This document shows positions 8,468 through 16,634 of a stretch of 34,019 bases of DNA, in pieces. Below the pieces are notes generated by a model. It had not been told where the DNA came from, did not search any database, and saw only the letters and a list, made by a program, of their open reading frames with translations. Location: NCBI RefSeq assembly GCF_013179805.1, contig NZ_SRRZ01000047.1, positions 1-34,019 of the forward strand, given 5' to 3'. A program made the translations under genes and the position numbers. Within the stretch, counting starts at the first letter, position 1. Every line of letters begins with the position of its first letter. Origin of the DNA: Microcoleus asticus IPMA8 (GTDB lineage Bacteria; Cyanobacteriota; Cyanobacteriia; Cyanobacteriales; Microcoleaceae).

Positions 8468-10555
8468 ATGAAAAAATTAGAATTTTTGCTACAGAAAGAA
8501 GGCGATCGCGCCTGGTTGCCCCTAGAAACCTCCGACGTGGAAATTCTAGAAGGCAAATACCGCGTCGTTGCTCGCATTCAGCACCCCAACACCGACATCG
8601 AAATTCGCGTTACCCATACTTCCTTCGACGAAGGGGCGCAGCGGAAAGTCCAAAGCCGATCGGCCCGCACCAACCCCGAAGGATTAGTCGTGATCATTCC
8701 TTACACCAGGCTCAAGCCCGGACTGTGGGAACTCTCGTGCTTGCCAGATCCCAAATCAACACCAGCAAAACCTTGGCAGTACGGCGTTCAGTTGGAAGTA
8801 TTGCCCGCAGAATCGGAAACCTCCGAACCCCTACCGCCGATCGACCAAACCGAACCCGCAACTTCCGCCGCAGCACCAAAAATCGCAGCACCAGCCGATC
8901 GCGCAGCCCCACAAATCGCCGCACCGGTCGATCGCCCCGCACCAACCCAAATCCCAGCAGCCTTAACAGCACCGCAGCAGGCCAAAATCTACCAATTCCC
9001 CACTCCCCCAACCGCCCAACCCAAACCGGGCGTCAAACTCGAACTCGTCCTCGATCGAGAAACCTTCGTCACCCAACTCGGTCGCCCCTTAATCATTTCC
9101 GGGAAAATCGACATTCCCCAACCCCCCCAAACAACCAGAAAAACAGCAACTCTCATCCCCGAATCCGAAGCGCTAGAACTCAAACAACTCATCGGTTCAG
9201 CACAACTGCAAATTTACCTGCGCGACCCCCAAACCTCACAAATTCTCGCAGAAATCCAGCAGGCGATGCCAGAACAAGTTCCCCCCTGCATCTTTGCCTG
9301 CGTCACCTACATTCCAGCCGAGTGCAAAAGCCGCCTAATATTAGGAGAAGCTATTCTCAGCAGCGGCAGCGTCACCCTAGCCACCAAAGCATTCACAATT
9401 ACAGCCCGTTTAGAGCATCTTCTAGAAGCAATTGAAGACAATTTCATCGAAGAAAAGCATCAAGCCGAACCCTCCCTAACAGCCTCAAAACAGCCTCGGA
9501 GCGCCACAAATCTATCTTTTCTCAAGCTAGTAGAAAAATCCTTAGACCCTCCTTCCCCCGCCGAATCTCCAACAAACGAGCCCTTACCCCCTCAACTGAG
9601 TTCCCGTCAGACCCCAAGTGCAGGCGGCCTAGAATTGCCAGCATTCGGTAACAAACTGCCCGACAGCAGCCGAGCGCAATTGCTTTCGGAAATCTCCAAT
9701 TCGCCTCGAACTGTCGCAGAGTCGATCGACCCACAAACCAAACCCTCAGACATCCCAACTTCCCCTAAAACAGCGCAAATCGGAGCGATCGACCAAAAAC
9801 CAGAAAACAGCCCCGAATTAGCAACAACAGCCCCAGAAACTCCGCCAGGACCCACAAAACAGGCATTTCAAACCTTAAACGTCCAAAATAGATTTTGGTC
9901 GCGACTGAGTTCCTTAGCCAGCAACGGCGAATCCCCCGAATGGCTGAAAGCAACCGCCCTGTCGCCAACTCCAAAAGCCACCGCCAATAGCAGCGACGAA
10001 ATTGCCGTTGTGCAAGAAACCAGCCCAACCCAGCAGCAACCCGAAACCAGCGAAACAATTTCCGACCCCAAATCTACTAGCCCGGAAGCCAGAGAATTTG
10101 TCGTTTTTGACGAGCCCCCGCAGCCGAAACAAGTTGCTCAAAAAACCGCAACTGTCGCAGCAGAAGTAACTCCGCCAACTCCCTACGTTTTGCCAGAAGA
10201 CGAGTTAGTACCGATGCCAATTTTGGAATTGCCGCGGGCGGAAATCCTCGCCGGCGGGCCGGTAAAAGTGCAAGTGCAACTGCCGGAATTAATGCCCCGG
10301 ATTTATGTAAAAGTTTGGGTTTACGATCGGCAAACCTACCTGATTCTCGACGGCCCGCGCTGGATTACCGAATTTAAACCTAACGGGTTGGGAAACGTCC
10401 GAGCAAGTGTCGAGTTAGAGATTCCCTACGGCTGCATGGAAGTAGAATTTGAGGCGATCGCCGTCGAAATGCAAACTCAGCGGGAAAGTCACAAAGTAAG
10501 CGTTCACCGCCAAGTTTTACCCCCAGCCGGGCCAACTTTGCCCCTCGAAGGTTAA
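8468..10555 (+). CDS. Large uncharacterised cyanobacterial protein with beta-rich ends and Pro/Ala/Ser linkers
   Basis: 695 residues, family not recognised. Residues 1-115 look like a beta-sandwich module (WLPLETSDVEILEGKYRVVARIQHP). Residues about 115-170 are a Pro/Ala-rich linker with short repeats of the APADRAAPQIAAPVDR type. A second folded stretch follows (about 180-320: VKLELVLDRETFVTQLGRPLIISGKI). A long Pro/Ser/Thr/Glu-rich disordered part comes next (about 330-575). The C-terminal domain (about 580-690: PILELPRAEILAGGPVKVQVQLP... YVKVWVYDRQTYLILDGPRW) resembles the second in layout. No signal peptide is seen. The start is supported by AAGGGGAAAG just upstream. It may be a cytoplasmic scaffold, but no function can be assigned. 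Confidence 0.8.
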   Translation: MKKLEFLLQKEGDRAWLPLETSDVEILEGKYRVVARIQHPNTDIEIRVTHTSFDEGAQRKVQSRSARTNPEGLVVIIPYTRLKPGLWELSCLPDPKSTPAKPWQYGVQLEVLPAESETSEPLPPIDQTEPATSAAAPKIAAPADRAAPQIAAPVDRPAPTQIPAALTAPQQAKIYQFPTPPTAQPKPGVKLELVLDRETFVTQLGRPLIISGKIDIPQPPQTTRKTATLIPESEALELKQLIGSAQLQIYLRDPQTSQILAEIQQAMPEQVPPCIFACVTYIPAECKSRLILGEAILSSGSVTLATKAFTITARLEHLLEAIEDNFIEEKHQAEPSLTASKQPRSATNLSFLKLVEKSLDPPSPAESPTNEPLPPQLSSRQTPSAGGLELPAFGNKLPDSSRAQLLSEISNSPRTVAESIDPQTKPSDIPTSPKTAQIGAIDQKPENSPELATTAPETPPGPTKQAFQTLNVQNRFWSRLSSLASNGESPEWLKATALSPTPKATANSSDEIAVVQETSPTQQQPETSETISDPKSTSPEAREFVVFDEPPQPKQVAQKTATVAAEVTPPTPYVLPEDELVPMPILELPRAEILAGGPVKVQVQLPELMPRIYVKVWVYDRQTYLILDGPRWITEFKPNGLGNVRASVELEIPYGCMEVEFEAIAVEMQTQRESHKVSVHRQVLPPAGPTLPLEG

Positions 10556-10603
10556 CCGCAATTAACATCTCGATTCATCGGCGATCGTCTGTGGTTTTAA
10601 AAA

Positions 10604-10620
10604 GCCTCTTGACCGAACAC
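10604..10620 (-). repeat. Second copy of the TnpB right-end sequence
   Basis: The 17 bases match 7099-7114 except for one inserted base (minus strand: GTGT(T)CGGTCAAGAGGC). No tnpB lies next to it. It may be a remnant of another insertion or a solo end. Confidence 0.35.
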
Positions 10621-10643
10621 TATTAGAAAAAGCTGGATTTGGC

Positions 10644-10678
10644 GGCGAGAAATCTAGGGATATTCCCGGTTTCTCGCC
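10644..10678. terminator. Hairpin between convergent genes
   Basis: The nine-base arms GGCGAGAAA (10644-10652) and TTTCTCGCC (10670-10678) are exact complements, with an inner GGGA/TCCC pair. It lies about 90 bases after the 8468-10555 stop and just past the stop of the convergent glycosyltransferase gene. There is no clear T-tract, so it may be a weak bidirectional terminator or an mRNA end-stabiliser. Confidence 0.45.
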
Positions 10679-10698
10679 TCGCCCCCGCAAGTCCTAGT

Positions 10699-11643
10699 CT
10701 ACTTACCAGTCAACTGCCGAAACTTCTTCTTAAACTTATTCTTATACACGTAGATCGATCGCTGTAAATCCTCAACTTGCAGCGACATCTCGGCCTCCAA
10801 ACCCGTGCGGTTCCAAACATCCTCCTGACACTTGCGACGGCAAAAATTCATCGGTTCCGAGTAAACTTTCCCACTAGATAAACTTGGCTTCGGCCCGCAC
10901 CAGTGAATCACAGTCGCTTGAGTGCGATCGCCCCCTGGCCCGCTTGACTCAACCGGAAACTGCTTTCTCAACAAATCCTGGTCAAAATCCGGCACCAACA
11001 ACTGCATATCCACATTCTGCACCCGCAGCCGATTTTCTTGCGCAGCCCGGAAAATCATAAAGTTCAAAAACCCCATTTCTCCGTACTTAAATATCCCCGG
11101 ATTTGCAGCCGTAAAATCTAAAATTTCCACGTATTCTTCCAAGCTAAAAACGCCGCGTTTAGCAAAAAAAGTACCCGTGCAGAAATAGTTCGATCGCGAT
11201 TCCGACCACCGAAAATTCGGGAAATGCTTCTCAACGCCCGGAATATCAAAGAAATATTCCGAAACATCCGCATCCGGGTAATCGTAACAAGGCTTGTCTA
11301 CAATAAAATCAAAGTTTTGAAAATTAGCCAATTTGAGGACATCGCCCCAGACGATCGTATCGGCATCCAAAACCATAAAATTTGACCAAGGACTTTCCCA
11401 AAAAGCAATCATTTTAGTTTTTCCCCAACCAAAACTTCTTTTTCTGAGAACTTCTTCAGAAACCGTTGTGCGATCGATAACTCGCACCCCATAGGACTTT
11501 TCCAAAGCACTCACAGAAAACGTACCGTCAATCAACAGACAAATCGGCACATCTCCCAGGAAATATCGGATGCTAGCACAGCAACCTTTAGCAAACAGAT
11601 AATCCTGGTCGCAGCAGGCAATAATAATACCAAAATCTTCCAT
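10699..11643 (-). CDS. GT-A fold glycosyltransferase-like protein
   Basis: A 314-residue protein opening with a beta strand/turn (FGIIIACCDQDYLFAKGCCASIRYF) typical of nucleotide-sugar transferases. It has a DxD metal motif, D-A-D in FMVLDADTIVWGD (about residues 91-97), as in GT-A and GT8-like enzymes. The middle FFAKRGVF...YVEILDFT and GEMGFLNFM segments look like acceptor-side elements. A basic C-terminal tail (YKNKFKKKFRQLTGK) may contact membrane or polymer. No signal peptide or membrane span. It lies directly downstream, on the same strand, of a decayed membrane glycosyltransferase, so both may have belonged to a surface-glycan cluster. Donor and acceptor are unknown. Confidence 0.75.
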   Translation of the reverse strand: MEDFGIIIACCDQDYLFAKGCCASIRYFLGDVPICLLIDGTFSVSALEKSYGVRVIDRTTVSEEVLRKRSFGWGKTKMIAFWESPWSNFMVLDADTIVWGDVLKLANFQNFDFIVDKPCYDYPDADVSEYFFDIPGVEKHFPNFRWSESRSNYFCTGTFFAKRGVFSLEEYVEILDFTAANPGIFKYGEMGFLNFMIFRAAQENRLRVQNVDMQLLVPDFDQDLLRKQFPVESSGPGGDRTQATVIHWCGPKPSLSSGKVYSEPMNFCRRKCQEDVWNRTGLEAEMSLQVEDLQRSIYVYKNKFKKKFRQLTGK

Positions 11644-11669
11644 AAACCCTCACTATTTTACTAACTTGC

Positions 11670-13256
11670 CTAGCCACAGCGTTTCGGTTTTTGTTCTGAC
11701 CGCAGTTTGATTTTCAAGTTTTGTATTTTCGCCAGCTTAGCACTAAATCCCTGCGATCGCCTGTAGACAAAAACATCAGTAAAACCACTAGGAATCTTGG
11801 GTATAGTTTGTCTGTGAAACAACTGAGCCCGACTGCGCGCTTCCGGGTCAAGCAACACCAATTGCAGCCGCACTTTCGGTGTTAAAAATGACTCGTTGAG
11901 AGTATATTTCCTAAACTAACTTCCGAGATATCACTGACAACCAGGGGCTTTGGAGTGCGATCGATCCTGCGAGCAATTGCGGGATTTTCCCGGCCCCATT
12001 CCTTAGTCCACCAAGTCTCGGCTTGAGAACTAACGGCATTTGACACAACCCCGCCCGTTAACAGTACAACTGTCAGAACTTTCCACACTTGCCATTTCCA
12101 GCTTGGCACAGCGCGCTAATTGTAGTCGCTAACAGATAAGCAACAGCGATTTGCATCTCCAAATAAGTCGGAAATAGGTAGCGAGCTTTAGTCGATCGGA
12201 TTCCTCCCAATATAACATCCGGCAGCAGCACTGCCAGTGCTGTCACCGCCATCACCGTCATCACAAACAGCCAAACCTGTTTGTTCGTCTCAGAACACAG
12301 AAAATAAACTGCGTAGCCTACGATTGCCACTAAAATTAAAGTAGCTGCCACTAAACCAATAATATATATCGATCGAGCATGAGAACTTAGCCCCAAATAG
12401 ATAAAACGCGACCGATATTTCCGAGCGAATTCTTAACTAAAGATAGCCTGGTAGTTTCTAGACCTGCCCAATTTATTGACCCGGCTGCTGCCCTTCTATT
12501 CACCAGCAAAATTCCCATCCAAGGCAGAAATGCTAGCAACGAAATGGCACTTGCTATTAAGTAACTCACTACCTTTTTATCCAACCTTAAACCTTGAGTT
12601 TATACTAGATAAATGCCGTGTACGAACGCAACTAACAGGCTAAATAAATGAGTGTAAAATCCCAGAAAATTTGCTACTGCGTAAATGCTCCAGCTCAGCT
12701 TAGTTTCCAGCCGCATTGCTCGCAGCAGAGACGCACAAGAAAGCAAAATCAGCGCCGGCCACAAACTGTAGGAACGGGCTTCTTGAGCGTAAAGCACGTG
12801 CAAGGCAGAAACTGCTACCAATCCCACGGCTATCCACGCCACTTCCGGCGGTGCAAACAATTCTCGGCACAGCCACTACACGTTAGGAAACGCTAACAAA
12901 CTTATCCAAACTGAAAAACTTCTCGTCGCTGCAGGAGAATCACCGAATAGTTTTGCCCAACACTTCACTGTCAGAAAATACAGTGGAGGCAATTGAGGTT
13001 CTTCAATTGCCAAACTTTTAACAGTATCGCCAAAATTTTTTGTCGCATTGGGCCGCTAATGTTTCATCAAATCTGGGCCCGCTACTAACTGACCGCTGCT
13101 TATTTCATGAAGCACTTCTGTTTGCGTGTGTCCAGAAATCCGCAGGGAAGTAAATGCTTTATCGTACCAATAATATTTTTTGTCGATGTTGATGAATCGA
13201 AAGAACACTCCTAATAGCAATAATACAACTACTAAAAGCAGAAGTCTACTTTTCAT
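11670..13256 (-). pseudogene. Decayed GT39/PMT-type membrane glycosyltransferase
   Basis: One former gene can be followed through the whole stretch. It starts MKSRLLLLVVVLLLLGVFFRF, runs through KNFGDTVKSLAIEEPQLPPLYF and LHVLYAQEARSYSLW (a hallmark of this family), then YTHLFSLLVA, LLAFLPWMGILL and further membrane spans, and ends FTDVFVYRRSQGF near 11750. It is broken by in-frame stops near 13056, 12877 and 12598 and by frameshifts near 12395, 12100 and 11885. The one at 12395 looks like a base lost from a T run. In the first loop the usual W-x-DE pair reads YWYDKAF, so the catalytic Glu is also lost. Intact members are polytopic membrane enzymes that use lipid-linked sugars. This copy cannot make a functional protein. 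Confidence 0.85.
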
Positions 13257-14055
13257 TTCAGTTATATATGGTGTCTATAAATCTAATAGTATAGATGGTA
13301 CGCCTCAATGTAATATAGTATATATCGAACGGCCAAATCTACAGGTTGTTCGATCGCCCTCCCATAACTTGTGGCATTTACTTGTGCTGTTAGCAAATTA
13401 GAACCGTCTTGGATGCGATCCTTTCTCTCAGCAACGGGGTTTCTTAACTTCGAGCGATCGCCTAAAACCAAGTATTTGCTTTCCTCAAACCTGGTTGAGG
13501 CGTCATGAACGTCAGGAAAATCAATGGATACTTTGGCAGTGGCATAAATCACAGAGGAAAAATGCTTTGAGAACCCGAAGCCGTGCCTAAAAAAACTAAT
13601 TGTGAAACGCCAGACAGCGAGGCCGCAAAACTCTAATTCCACCTAGTATAAATTCAGTTGGCTGCCACTGCCAGACAAAAAAAAATTGTTTTAAAGTAGC
13701 AGGAAATTAAACCCGCCGACGGGCGGTATCAAAAAGGGCGATCGCCCTGGCAAGTCCCGACTGCTGGGGGCATCAGAAAATTAAAATTAGTCAAGTCTGA
13801 AATAGGGCCCGGAGCAGGTAAATTTACCAGCCTCGATCCCTGAGTTCCTGACTCCTGGCGGGAAATAGCCTCTTCCGGGCCGCGAGGTTTAAAGTTAGGT
13901 TAAAAAGCTTGACATAAAAGGATCGAAAGCTGTATAAGGGATGCGACAAGCATCCACTATCCTACCTATAACTGTCTGTTAAGTCTGGCGTAACTGAAGA
14001 CTCTGGGCAGTTTTCAGTTTGAGGCAGATTGTGGTCGCTCCCGTACAAGCAGTTG
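13257..14055. other. Gene-poor stretch before the porin leader
   Basis: About 800 bases without a supportable gene. It holds a CCGCC/GGCGG hairpin near 13714-13728, a 14-base palindrome AGGGCGATCGCCCT around 13740 that contains a HIP1 octamer, and a possible promoter at 13909-13938. A 119-codon open frame on the minus strand (13283-13642) has no recognisable protein character. Confidence 0.5.
13909..13938 (+). promoter_or_regulatory. Candidate sigma-70-type promoter, distal to the porin
   Basis: TTGACA at 13909-13914 and TATAAG at 13933-13938 are 18 bases apart, a near-consensus pair. It could give a transcript starting near 13945 and reading through the structured leader into the porin. Alternatively it could serve an unknown RNA. 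Confidence 0.4.
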
Positions 14056-14096
14056 TCGATCGCCAGCAGAGCAACTCAAACAAATCTGGCGATCGA
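14056..14096. promoter_or_regulatory. Perfect 11-bp inverted repeat upstream of the porin promoter
   Basis: TCGATCGCCAG (14056-14066) and CTGGCGATCGA (14086-14096) are exact complements 19 bases apart. The repeat ends 20 bases before the extended -10, overlapping where a regulator or the -35 contact would be. It could be an operator, the stem of a terminator for an upstream transcript, or paired HIP1-like sites. Confidence 0.45.
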
Positions 14097-14116
14097 TAGA
14101 TGAAATTAGCAGGTGA

Positions 14117-14125
14117 TGGTATAAT
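14117..14125 (+). promoter_or_regulatory. Candidate extended -10 promoter of the porin leader
   Basis: TGGTATAAT is a TGn-TATAAT match. The predicted transcript start (about 14131) falls at the first base of the conserved leader element (GTAAGGT), which supports both calls. It would give a 5' leader of about 240 bases before the porin start. Confidence 0.5.
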
Positions 14126-14130
14126 CAACC

Positions 14131-14270
14131 GTAAGGTAATGTGGGCTTGACCTGAATTGATGCCTGGGCGGTACAAGGGCTGGGCCCCCGGAGTTCAAGC
14201 AGAAGTAGACACGCCTACTGTGAATCAACTGTGAATCAACAGTTATGGATAGGTTCTATTTTTTTGGCAG
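14131..14270 (+). ncRNA. Structured RNA leader of the porin gene, copy A
   Basis: This block aligns with 18125-18255. Shared blocks, in order, are GTAAGGT, GGCTTGACCT, ATTGATGCCTG, GAAGTAGA, CAGTTATGGAT and TTCTAT. Candidate stems are AGGT/ACCT (14134-14137 with 14150-14153), GGGC/GCCC (near 14177-14187), AGTAG/CTACT (14204-14208 with 14215-14219) and ACTGT/ACAGT (near 14228-14243). In copy B the corresponding stems keep pairing with other bases, for example CCCG/CGGG in place of GGGC/GCCC and a G-U pair in the AGTAG stem. It lies directly behind a promoter and ahead of the porin start, so it may be a cis-regulatory leader or a processed small RNA. It matches no riboswitch I can recall (glutamine glnA type, cobalamin and SRP RNA were considered). 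Confidence 0.45.
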
Positions 14271-14328
14271 TTATTGTCAACAGGCAAGCAACCACAAAAA
14301 TTAGCAGTTGGGAATTGCTGCTCGTCGA

Positions 14329-14356
14329 GTTGAATAGAGTGTGTTGAATAGAGTGT
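14329..14356 (+). repeat. 14-bp tandem duplication just before the porin ribosome-binding site
   Basis: GTTGAATAGAGTGT occurs twice in tandem (14329-14342 and 14343-14356), ending 15 bases before the chosen start codon. It lengthens the leader and may affect ribosome access. Confidence 0.85.
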
Positions 14357-14371
14357 GAAGGTGTGAGGAAA

Positions 14372-16471
14372 ATGAACAGAACTTTTTGGAATTTACTGCT
14401 AGTATCCCCGGCAATTCTGGGTCTATCATCAGTCGTCAGTGCCGCTGCGATCGCCGCAGAAGCTCCAGCAACCGCTGAAGCCAACCAGCTAGCTACAGCT
14501 CAGTCATCTGAGTCAAAAATTGCAGAAATAGTTACAGAAATAGTTGCAGAACCAGTTGCAGAACCAGTTGCAGCAGCCCCTGCGACCCCAGAAAAGCTAG
14601 CTTTAAACAGCAGCGCAGAGGCAGCTCAAACCCCGGTCGCCAACTCCGCAGACGCTGAAAAACTGGCCAAAATTGAACCAGACACCAGCGCAGCAGCACT
14701 GCAAACAACAGGGAGCGAAATCGAGCCAGCAGCCCCCATCGCTCCCGCCAGCACAGCAGCAGCGACTGAACCCCTGGCAGCAGCAGACACAGCCGAACCG
14801 TCGCCCCAAGCATCAGACTTGGCAGTGGAAAGCAGCCAGACAGAAGTTGCTGGGAAAATTGAAGTGCCAGCAGTCGCCAGCACCCCAGCTACTATTGAAG
14901 TGCCAGCAGTCGCCAGCACCCCAGCTACTACCCCAGCTACTAAGGTAGAAATTGCTCAGACAGCACCGACAGGAATGGGCGGCCCGATCGTCCCTGTTGC
15001 TCCCCAAGCACAGCCGACTCAACAGTCGGGAACCATGTCTCAAGTGACATCTGTCTCTCAGCTATCGGACGTGCGGCCGACAGATTGGGCATTCCAAGCC
15101 CTGCAATCCCTAGTCGAACGCTACAGTTGTATCGTAGGCTATCCCGACGGCACCTACCGCGGCAACCGCGCCCTGACTCGCTACGAATTTGCAGCCGGCG
15201 TCAACGCTTGCTTAGACAAAATAACCCAGCTAATTGGGTCAACAGGTAACTTGGTCACCAGAGACGACTTAGCCATCCTGCAACGCCTGCAAGAAGAATT
15301 TGCAGCCGAACTCGCTACCCTGCGCGGACGGGTAGACGGCCTAGAAGCTCGCACCGCAGAACTCGAAGCCAACCAGTTCTCCACCACCACCAAATTGGCT
15401 GGAGAAGCCATTTTTCTCGTCAGCGACACCTTCGTCGGAGATGGTATCCGCCTTGAGGACGATGACACAGTCACCAACCTCGGCTACCGGGTGCGGTTGA
15501 ACTTCAACACCAGCTTCACCGGTCGAGACTTGCTCAGAACCCGCTTGCAAGCTAGAAACATCGCCAACTACGGTACAGCCACTGCCACCGGTACGAACAT
15601 GGCTCGCCTCGCCATCGACGGCGAAGACGGCACCGAATTCTCCCTCGATCAATTGTGGTATCGCTTTCCAGCAGGCAACGCTACAGTCTGGTTCGGCCCG
15701 AGAGGACTGAGGCTCGATGACGTTGCTGAGCTGACTTCTCCCTTGGAAGCTAGTGGCACCGGTGCTCTCTCCAGGTTTGGACGTTACAACCCAGCAGTGT
15801 TCCGCGGCCCCGAAGGAGCTGGTGCTGCTATCAAATACAACTTAGGCCCCCTCAGAGCTACAGTAGCCTATCTTGGTTCCGACGTCGACGCTCCCAATCC
15901 AGCCGATGGCAGGGGCATTTTCGCCGGTTCTTTCAGCGCTTTGGGCCAGCTTAACTTAAATCTGGGCAACGCCTTTGACGTTGGTGTTAGCTACAACCGG
16001 AAATACAATCGAGCCGGCGATGTTGGCATCATGGGCAATACGGGCAGTTCCTTGGCTAACCGGCCCTTCGGTCAATCGCCCACCGCATCAGATAACTTTG
16101 GGGTGCAAGTTAACTTCAAACCGAGCACCCGCTTTCAGATTGGCGGTTGGTACGGTTACAGCAAGGCTGAACAACTTCGGGGCGGCGACAATGACGCGAC
16201 GATCCAGAATGGTGCTATCACTTTGGCCCTGGGAGATTTTGGCCGGCAAGGCAATCTCCTGGGCTTCGTCTTCGGTGTACCGCCAAAAGTTACTGAGAGT
16301 GATGTAGCCAGAGACCGCAACACCTCTTATCACTTAGAGGGTTTCTATCGCTTCCAAGTCAATGACTTTATCTCAGTGACACCGGGCGTTTACGTGATTT
16401 TGCATCCGGAACACAATAACAGAAACGAAGATATCTGGGTCGGAGTCTTGCGTACTACCTTTAGTTTCTAA
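14372..16471 (+). CDS. SLH-domain outer-membrane porin (OprB/SomA type, iron-uptake porin family)
   Basis: A 699-residue protein. A signal peptide (MNRTFWNLLLVSPAILGLSS, cleavage near AIAAEA) is followed by an Ala/Pro/Glu-rich linker to about residue 215. Then come an SLH domain (VRPTDWAFQALQSLVERYS... GYPDGTYRGNRALTRYEFA), a coiled coil (RLQEEFAAELATLRGRVDGLEAR), and a beta-barrel of OprB type ending in Phe (GVLRTTFSF), the usual C-terminal signal for outer-membrane insertion. The SLH domain is expected to hold peptidoglycan. The linker contains a perfect 36-base tandem duplication (14858-14893 and 14894-14929) and shorter EPVA repeats. The start at 14372 follows GTGAGGA closely; a GTG at 14363 is an alternative. 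Expression probably depends on the long leader described above, and a strong terminator follows. Confidence 0.92.
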   Translation: MNRTFWNLLLVSPAILGLSSVVSAAAIAAEAPATAEANQLATAQSSESKIAEIVTEIVAEPVAEPVAAAPATPEKLALNSSAEAAQTPVANSADAEKLAKIEPDTSAAALQTTGSEIEPAAPIAPASTAAATEPLAAADTAEPSPQASDLAVESSQTEVAGKIEVPAVASTPATIEVPAVASTPATTPATKVEIAQTAPTGMGGPIVPVAPQAQPTQQSGTMSQVTSVSQLSDVRPTDWAFQALQSLVERYSCIVGYPDGTYRGNRALTRYEFAAGVNACLDKITQLIGSTGNLVTRDDLAILQRLQEEFAAELATLRGRVDGLEARTAELEANQFSTTTKLAGEAIFLVSDTFVGDGIRLEDDDTVTNLGYRVRLNFNTSFTGRDLLRTRLQARNIANYGTATATGTNMARLAIDGEDGTEFSLDQLWYRFPAGNATVWFGPRGLRLDDVAELTSPLEASGTGALSRFGRYNPAVFRGPEGAGAAIKYNLGPLRATVAYLGSDVDAPNPADGRGIFAGSFSALGQLNLNLGNAFDVGVSYNRKYNRAGDVGIMGNTGSSLANRPFGQSPTASDNFGVQVNFKPSTRFQIGGWYGYSKAEQLRGGDNDATIQNGAITLALGDFGRQGNLLGFVFGVPPKVTESDVARDRNTSYHLEGFYRFQVNDFISVTPGVYVILHPEHNNRNEDIWVGVLRTTFSF
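14858..14929 (+). repeat. Perfect 36-bp tandem duplication inside the porin linker
   Basis: Two identical 36-base units, in frame, give two copies of the 12-residue unit IEVPAVASTPAT. Their identity at DNA level indicates a recent duplication or slippage, and the linker length may vary between strains. Confidence 0.9.
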
Positions 16472-16494
16472 GGTTTCCAGAAATCTAGTTACAG

Positions 16495-16530
16495 CTAAAA
16501 GCGGCAGGCGACTGCCGCTTTTAGTTATTG
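16495..16530 (+). terminator. Strong hairpin terminator after the porin
   Basis: The 13-base arms 16495-16507 and 16512-16524 are exact complements closed by a GCGA (GNRA) tetraloop. The stem has A-rich and U-rich feet (CTAAAAGCGG... CCGCTTTTAG). It starts 24 bases past the porin stop. The symmetric A/T feet could let it work in both directions. Confidence 0.85.
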
Positions 16531-16544
16531 GTCATCAGTCGATC

Positions 16545-16632
16545 GATTTTAGATTTTAGATTTTAGATTTTAGATTTTAGATTGTTAACAGTTAACAGTC
16601 ATCAGTCAACAGTCATCAGTCAACAGTTCACA
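16545..16632. repeat. Heptanucleotide tandem repeats (STRR)
   Basis: Five perfect GATTTTA units (16545-16579) are followed by seven heptamers of GTTAACA, GTCATCA or GTCAACA type (16584-16632). The array stops three bases before the FIST gene stop codon. Cyanobacterial STRRs of this unit length are known; their role is unclear. Confidence 0.9.
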
Positions 16633-16634
16633 AA

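Noticed and set aside
8725..9435. 236-codon frame in another phase of the 8468 gene
   Set aside because: It is an Arg/Pro/Ser-rich shadow of the real gene, caused by GC-rich linker codons.
13283..13642. 119-codon open frame on the minus strand
   Set aside because: No recognisable protein features, no Shine-Dalgarno, and it covers repeat-like intergenic sequence with HIP1 sites.
14131..14270. Glutamine (glnA-type) riboswitch
   Set aside because: GAAGTAG is shared with that motif as I recall it, but the GAAGGAACGC-type closing segment and the first stem are missing.
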